This document shows positions 59,801 through 64,000 of a stretch of DNA of 64,000 nt, piece after piece. The DNA lies in NCBI GenBank assembly GCA_028571685.1, contig CM053142.1:69465296-69529295 (forward strand), read 5' to 3'. The position numbers and the translations under genes are program-made. A model generated the notes under the pieces. The model saw only the letters and a list, made by a program, of their open reading frames with translations. It was not told the origin of the DNA and made no database searches. How positions within the stretch are numbered: position 1 is the first letter of the stretch; every line of letters begins with the position of its first letter. The stretch comes from Heterohyrax brucei (lineage: Eukaryota; Chordata; Mammalia; Hyracoidea; Procaviidae).

Positions 59801-62800
59801 CGTCGTTGCACTGACTCTGACTCATGGCAACTCCGCGGAGTCAGAGTAGAACGGTGCTGATTATCCACTGCTGATCGGGTTTTTTGGTGCTGATTTTTTT
59901 TAGAAGTAGATCTCTAGGCATTTTCTCCAGAGCACCTCTAGATGGACTTGAACCACTAACCTTTCAGTTAGTAGCTAAGCACCATAATGGTTTGCACCAC
60001 CAGGCACTCCACCAATATAGTTAAGACACCCACTTCTCTTCTCTTCTCACCCAGGTTCTTTGTTCCAACTCTTGATGAATTGATTGAAAGTACTAGGTGG
60101 AAAATCAGTATTTTTCCTCCCATAATTTCCATTTTGTGCTTTTTAAGGTAGTTGTGTAAATCCTTATGTGCATGTGCTTTTTTGAATTGTGCTTTAGTTA
60201 AAGGTTTACAGAGAAAATTAGTTTCTTATTAAACAATACACATATTGCTTTATGAAACTGGTTACCAAACCTGAAACTTGTCAGCATTCTCCATTCTCAT
60301 CCCTGGGTTTTCCATTTCCATTCATCCAGCTTTCCTGTCCACTCCTGCTTTCTTGTCCTTGCCCCTGGGATGTTGTGCCCATTTAGTCTCATACGTGTGA
60401 TTGGGCTATGCACATTATTGTTTGTTTTATGGGCCTATCTAATCTTTGGTTGGAAACCCTGGTGGGATAATGGTTAAGTGCTATGGCTGATAATCTAAAG
60501 GTCAGCAGTTTGAATTCTCCAGATGCTTCTTGGAAACTCTATAGGTAGTTGTACGCCATCCTGGGAGTTGGAATTGACTCAGTGACAGTGGGTTTTTAAT
60601 CTTTGGCAGAAGGGTGAACCTTGAGAATGGTCTTGATACTTAGTTAAAAGTATCCACGGGCCATACTCTTGGGATTTCACCAGTTTCTGTCAAATCCTTT
60701 TTTATGAGTTGAATTTTATGTTACACTTTTCCCCAGCTCTGTCCAGATCCCTCCGTTGTGATCCCTGTCAGAGCAGTCTAACGGTGGTAGCCAGGTATCA
60801 TCTAGCTGTGCAGGCCTCAGTCTGGTGGAAGCTATGGTAGTTGAGGTGCATTACTATTTTGCACTAATCGTTCCCTGATGTCTGGTTTTCTTCATTCTTC
60901 CTTGTTCCAGATGGGGTGGAACCAATAGAGTGTGCATGTGCTTTCAAGTACACTTTTATATCAAAATTTACATTAGAGGAGATATTTTTGGTGAACCCTG
61001 GAATAGTTCTAAAAAGTTTTATAAGCCTTTTGCATTACTTTTTACTTCCAGTGACATAAAACTAAACATAGAAAAGTGTGAAAAACATAAGTGTATAGTT
61101 TATGAATAATCGTAAAAGAACACTTAGGTGAAGAAATAGGGCACTGTCAAAACCCCCAGGTGGCCTGAATATCACAAATACAATCCACTCCCTCTCCTTT
61201 AAAGGTAGCCACCTCAGGGCTTTTAAAATAATCACTTCTGTGCTTTGTTTCATAATTTCACCACTTAACAAAATATCCTTAAAGCGTGTAGTTCAGATTT
61301 GCTTGCTTTTGAACTTTTATGAATGAAATGATACTGTATATGTTCTTTTAGGTCTGGCTTCTGCTCTACATCTTATTTCTAAATTTGCCCACGTTTTATG
61401 AGGCTATTATTTATACATTGTCATTGTTATAAGGTGATCTGTTGTCTTAATGCACTAAAATACATTTACCTAGTCTACTTTTCATAAATATTTCCATTGT
61501 TTCTAGTGTTTGGGTATTGTGAATTATGCTGCTATGAGGATTTTTGAACATAGATCCCAGAGCACAAAAGCATGAGTTTTTCAGTAAATTATATGCCAAA
61601 GAGTGGAACTGATCATGATACCCACTGCTGTCATAGTGGCAAACTTTTTCAAAGTGGTCGTATCTCTCTGCACTCCCCTAAGCAGCAAGGCACTAAAGGT
61701 CCAGTTCCTTTATAATCTTATAGATATTTCCTAGTGGGAGACTTTTTCATTGTTGCTATCCTGGTATGTTTAAGATTGTATCTCATTCTGAGTTGAATTT
61801 TCATTTCTCTAATAAATAGTGTGGTTGGGGATTTTTTAAGTGTATTATTTTGAATGGTGCCTATTCAAGACTTTGCCCATTTTTCCTTTGCACTACTTGT
61901 ATTTTTCATATTGAATTGAAAGAACTTTTATATGTTCTACACACTAATTCTTTATCAAGGAACCCCAGTGGCACCATAGTTAGGTGCATGGCTACTAACA
62001 GAAAGGTCTGTGGTTTGAACCCGTGAAGTGACTCAACAGGAGAAAGACCTGACAAGCTGCTTCTGTAAAGATTGCAATCAAGAAAATCCTACGGGGCGGT
62101 TCTACTCTATTACATGCAGAAACCATGAGTTGAAACTGACTCGATAACACTCAACACCAACAGTCATTTATTAATTATGTTGTTGTTTTGGGTGCCATTG
62201 AGTCAGTTTCTACTCTTAATGACGCTATAATCAACAAAAAGAAACACTTCCCAATCCTGCGCCGCGTCTGCAGTCATTGCTGTGCTTGAGCGGATTGTTA
62301 CAGCCACTGTGTCAATACATCTGCTGGAGCGTCTTCCTTTTTTTGCTGACCTTCTACTTTACCAAGTATGATGTTCTCCAGGGACTGATCTCTCCTGAGC
62401 TGTTCAAAGTACATATAACATAGTCTTGCCATCTTTGCTTCTACTTATATGTATTGTTAATTACATATATGACAAATATCTTTTCCTTTAGTTTTCTTCT
62501 TTTTTTTTTTTTTTTTTAACTGACTACTGCATTCTGTGTGACTTATTTAAGAAATCTTTTCCCACCCCCAGGTCATGAAGTTATTCCCCATTTTTCTTCC
62601 AAAAAAGTGTTGCTGATTCACTTTTCACATTGTGAACAACGACTCAGCAGGAGTTGTGTTTGTAGATGGTATGAGACAAAAGATGAAATTCATTTTTTAA
62701 ATACGAAGTCAATTCTATCAGCAACATTAATTGAACAGAACTGTCATTTTCCCCTAGCTCTGCAATATCCATTTGTATTTTATAGAAAGAATTGGTACAT

Positions 62801-63405
62801 GCAGAATTTGTAACCAAGCTCTCTATTTTCCTCAGGTCTATTTGTCTACATTCACACATTTACTATCTTACACTAATTACAATCAGTTTATGTTAGATCT
62901 TGACATCTCTTGAACTTGAGATCTTGACATCTCAAGAACTTCTCTTCCCACCTCATTCTTCTTTTCAAAGCTAAACTGAAATCCATCTGAAAACTGGTTT
63001 CTTGCTGACTACTTGAAGATGCAGCCCTTCGCAGTCCCAGTCTAAGACAGGGCTCGATCTACTACATCAGTCTTTATTGACCTGACTGACAAGAACGGGT
63101 GTTTTTGGTAACTGTTACATGTGCAGAAAATGGTCTAAATGTCCTCTTTCACTCCCTGACACAGGTGGAACCATCAAAGACTGGAAAGTCAAGTATATAG
63201 ATCTGAATTTTAGATACAAGATCCTGAAGGCATTTGAAATGATATGTTGGGGAAAATCGATGACAAAAGGCTCCAAATAACTTCATAAGAGCTTCATTTT
63301 TTGCCAGTAACTTACCCGAACAGCTCGCAATGAAACAGGCACTGAGAAGAGAGATGAAAACAACAGCAATGGTCCAAGGAATTAGCTTGGGATGTCGGTA
63401 TCCTT
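56653..63405 (-). CDS. CLEC4D: CLEC4D (MCL), C-type lectin receptor, coding exons 2-6; exon 1 outside window
   Basis: Myeloid type II lectin, known in other mammals to associate with Mincle and support its surface expression. Exons on the minus strand: 63316-63405, 59583-59687, 58694-58845, 57524-57639 and 56653-56800. They give 203 residues plus stop; with the short missing first exon this is about the 215 of human MCL. Phases match CLEC4E throughout and exon 5 has the same length. Diagnostic matches to human MCL: FNHH-type NF-RCKRG after the membrane segment, the NFIIQFLD start of exon 5, SYFLGLR, and N-DKW-WN near the end. The membrane segment has no Arg, as expected for MCL. Sequons lie at fragment residues N90 and N99. 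Odd: the usual EPD/EPN is QPS (161-163) and WND is WNE (182-184). CLEC6A is the next-best candidate but lacks the NFIIQFLD match. Confidence 0.93.
57524..57639 (-). CDS. CLEC4D: CLEC4D coding exon 5 (lectin domain, middle)
   Basis: The acceptor is TTTATGCAG and the donor GTGAC|GTAAGT. Encodes the NFIIQFLD start, the FLGLR core and the GQW-WVD-TPFNP strand, close to human MCL. Ends in phase 2. Confidence 0.95.
58694..58845 (-). CDS. CLEC4D: CLEC4D coding exon 4 (lectin domain, first part)
   Basis: The donor is CAG|GTACGA. The acceptor is ACCGGAG, with a short pyrimidine run, chosen because it keeps the phase and gives G-S-I-R-N-C-C-P. Encodes the RAFQSNCY segment, the NKTWAES segment and the MGA-LVTIST core, all typical of MCL. 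Confidence 0.93.
59583..59687 (-). CDS. CLEC4D: CLEC4D coding exon 3 (stalk)
   Basis: The acceptor is TTCTTGCCAG and the donor AAAG|GTATGG. Encodes V-T-Y-H-N-F, then RCKRG, and a Lys/Glu-rich stalk with two cysteines. Phase 1 to phase 1, as in CLEC4E exon 3. Confidence 0.92.
59803..60010 (-). repeat. long-form AfroSINE-type SINE in CLEC4D intron 2
   Basis: Inverted copy with the extra AGAAGTAGATCTCTAGGCAT segment and a TTTGCACCACCAGGCACTCC end. Confidence 0.8.
60180..60945 (-). repeat. L1 3' UTR fragment split by a SINE, CLEC4D intron 2
   Basis: Antisense L1 3' UTR like that at 47100-47450 (shared CAGAGCAGTC and GGTAGCCAGGTATCATCTAG type text). A plus-strand SINE lies at 60455-60600. Confidence 0.65.
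60455..60600 (+). repeat. AfroSINE-type SINE
   Basis: GGAAACCCTGGTGGGATAAT head, with GACTCAGTGACAGTGGGTTT at the end. Confidence 0.9.
61960..62165 (+). repeat. long-form AfroSINE-type SINE
   Basis: GGAACCCCAGTGGCACCATA head, the extra middle GACTCAACAGGAGAAAGACC, and a GGGGCGGTTCTACTCTATTA body. Confidence 0.85.
62170..62440 (-). repeat. RTE/BovB 3' fragment
   Basis: Inverted TTGTTGTTTTGGGTGCCATT tail, then CAGCCACTGTGTCAATACAT and TACCAAGTATGATG. Confidence 0.8.
63316..63405 (-). CDS. CLEC4D: CLEC4D coding exon 2 (membrane segment)
   Basis: On the minus strand the acceptor is CTCTGTAG and the donor TCGG|GTAAGT. Encodes H-P-K-L-I-P followed by an uncharged hydrophobic segment ending in FIASC, as in human MCL. 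It enters and leaves in phase 1. Confidence 0.93.
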
Positions 63406-63484
63406 CTACAGAGCAGAATAAAAATAAAGATTATCAGCCACATGAGCTATGGGAAACAATTCTAAGGAGCAAGTTAAATATGAG

Positions 63485-63659
63485 GATGCCAAAACAAAAA
63501 ACAAAAAACACCATTGCCATCAAGTCAATCCCCATCATAGCCATCCTATAGGAAAGAATAAAACTGCTCCATAGAGTTTCCAAGAAGTGCCTGGCAGATT
63601 AAAACGGCTGACTTTGGTTAGCAGATGTAGCACTTAACCACTACGCCACCAGGGTTTCC
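63485..63659 (-). repeat. AfroSINE-type SINE in CLEC4D intron 1, 10-bp duplication
   Basis: TAAATATGAG at 63475-63484 and 63660-63669 flanks a full-length inverted copy ending CTACGCCACCAGGGTTTCC. Confidence 0.92.
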
Positions 63660-64000
63660 TAAATATGAGAGCATCTAAAATATTTAAGAGCTAGAGGTGA
63701 CCTTAGAGATTTCCTCTGAACAAATTAGTTTTAGCACTTACTGATAAGCAAATAAATAAAATGGAAAGTTGAAAACTTTTTAAATTTAGGAGTAGAAAGG
63801 GCTTTTGTAAACAAGACCAGAAACATAAAAGTCATAAAAATGGATCATTAAGCCACATAAAAGGGAAATTTGGTTAAAAAACAGAACATTATTAAACGAT
63901 GAAGAACCTGTGGAACAATTGCCACAGTACTGGTATCCAGAATGTATCAAGAATTTTAAAAATCATTTGGAAAACTGAACAAAACCTTGAACAGGAAATT

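Larger units (their letters stand above)
60990..62640 (-). repeat. old L1 3' region, split by a SINE and an RTE piece
   Basis: Antisense old L1 at 60990-61955, resuming at 62445-62640. It is interrupted by a long-form SINE (61960-62165, plus) and an RTE 3' fragment (62170-62440, minus). Confidence 0.55.

Noticed and set aside
56653-63405. Identification as CLEC6A (Dectin-2)
   Set aside because: The RCKRG stalk start, the NFIIQFLD exon-5 start and the DKW-WN segment fit CLEC4D better.
63406-64000. CLEC4D exon 1 within the window
   Set aside because: No ATG-led segment with a phase-1 donor and MCL-like start was found, so it is probably to the right of 64000.
1-64000. Prokaryote-type systems (CRISPR, operons, phage)
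   Set aside because: The introns, SINEs, LINEs and LTRs show a mammalian nuclear genome, and no spaced repeat array is present.

Overview
The window is nuclear DNA of a placental mammal, most likely an afrotherian and probably an elephant or another paenungulate. It carries about thirty copies of a tRNA-derived SINE of the AfroSINE type, many RTE/BovB LINE fragments, and L1 elements with a long non-primate 3' UTR. All three together are known from Afrotheria. No prokaryotic or organelle features, CRISPR arrays, rRNA genes or functional tRNA genes were seen.

Only two host genes are supported, and both are myeloid C-type lectin receptors of the CLEC4 (NK-complex) cluster. CLEC4E (Mincle) is on the + strand at 30392-36866. 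Its six coding exons all have canonical splice sites, and they encode 215 residues followed by a nearby poly(A) signal. CLEC4D (MCL) is on the - strand at 56653-63405, with coding exons 2-6 inside the window and exon 1 beyond the right edge. The genes are tail to tail, as in human. In other mammals Mincle signals through FcR-gamma and recognises mycobacterial and fungal glycolipids and dead-cell ligands, and MCL pairs with Mincle and raises its surface expression. The CLEC4E transmembrane Arg and EPN motif are intact. The CLEC4D sugar/Ca2+ motifs are altered (QPS and WNE).

Layout: 1-5.1 kb has SINEs, a solo LTR with TTAGT duplications, a small L1 insertion and a probable L2. 5.1-13.3 kb is a minus-strand RTE/BovB cluster whose last copy was split by two later insertions: an L1 fragment, and an L1 unit with 5' UTR and ORF1 but no ORF2. 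13.3-16.9 kb holds old L1, a possible LTR and a SINE. 16.9-22.8 kb is a long minus-strand L1 split by a younger L1 with a twin-primed inversion. 23.3-25.1 kb has an LTR, a Tc1/mariner-type element holding a SINE, and an RTE end. 25.6-29.3 kb is plus-strand L1 split by a class II-type solo LTR and another LTR. 30.4-37 kb is CLEC4E. 37-56.6 kb is the intergenic stretch, enlarged by a minus-strand L1 of about 7 kb and transposon copies. 56.6-64 kb is CLEC4D.

The most unusual structure is a pair of mariner-derived elements (32.5 and 42.7 kb). Both are long palindromes in which an inverted copy of the transposase 3' end replaces the 5' half, and they share the same internal junction.
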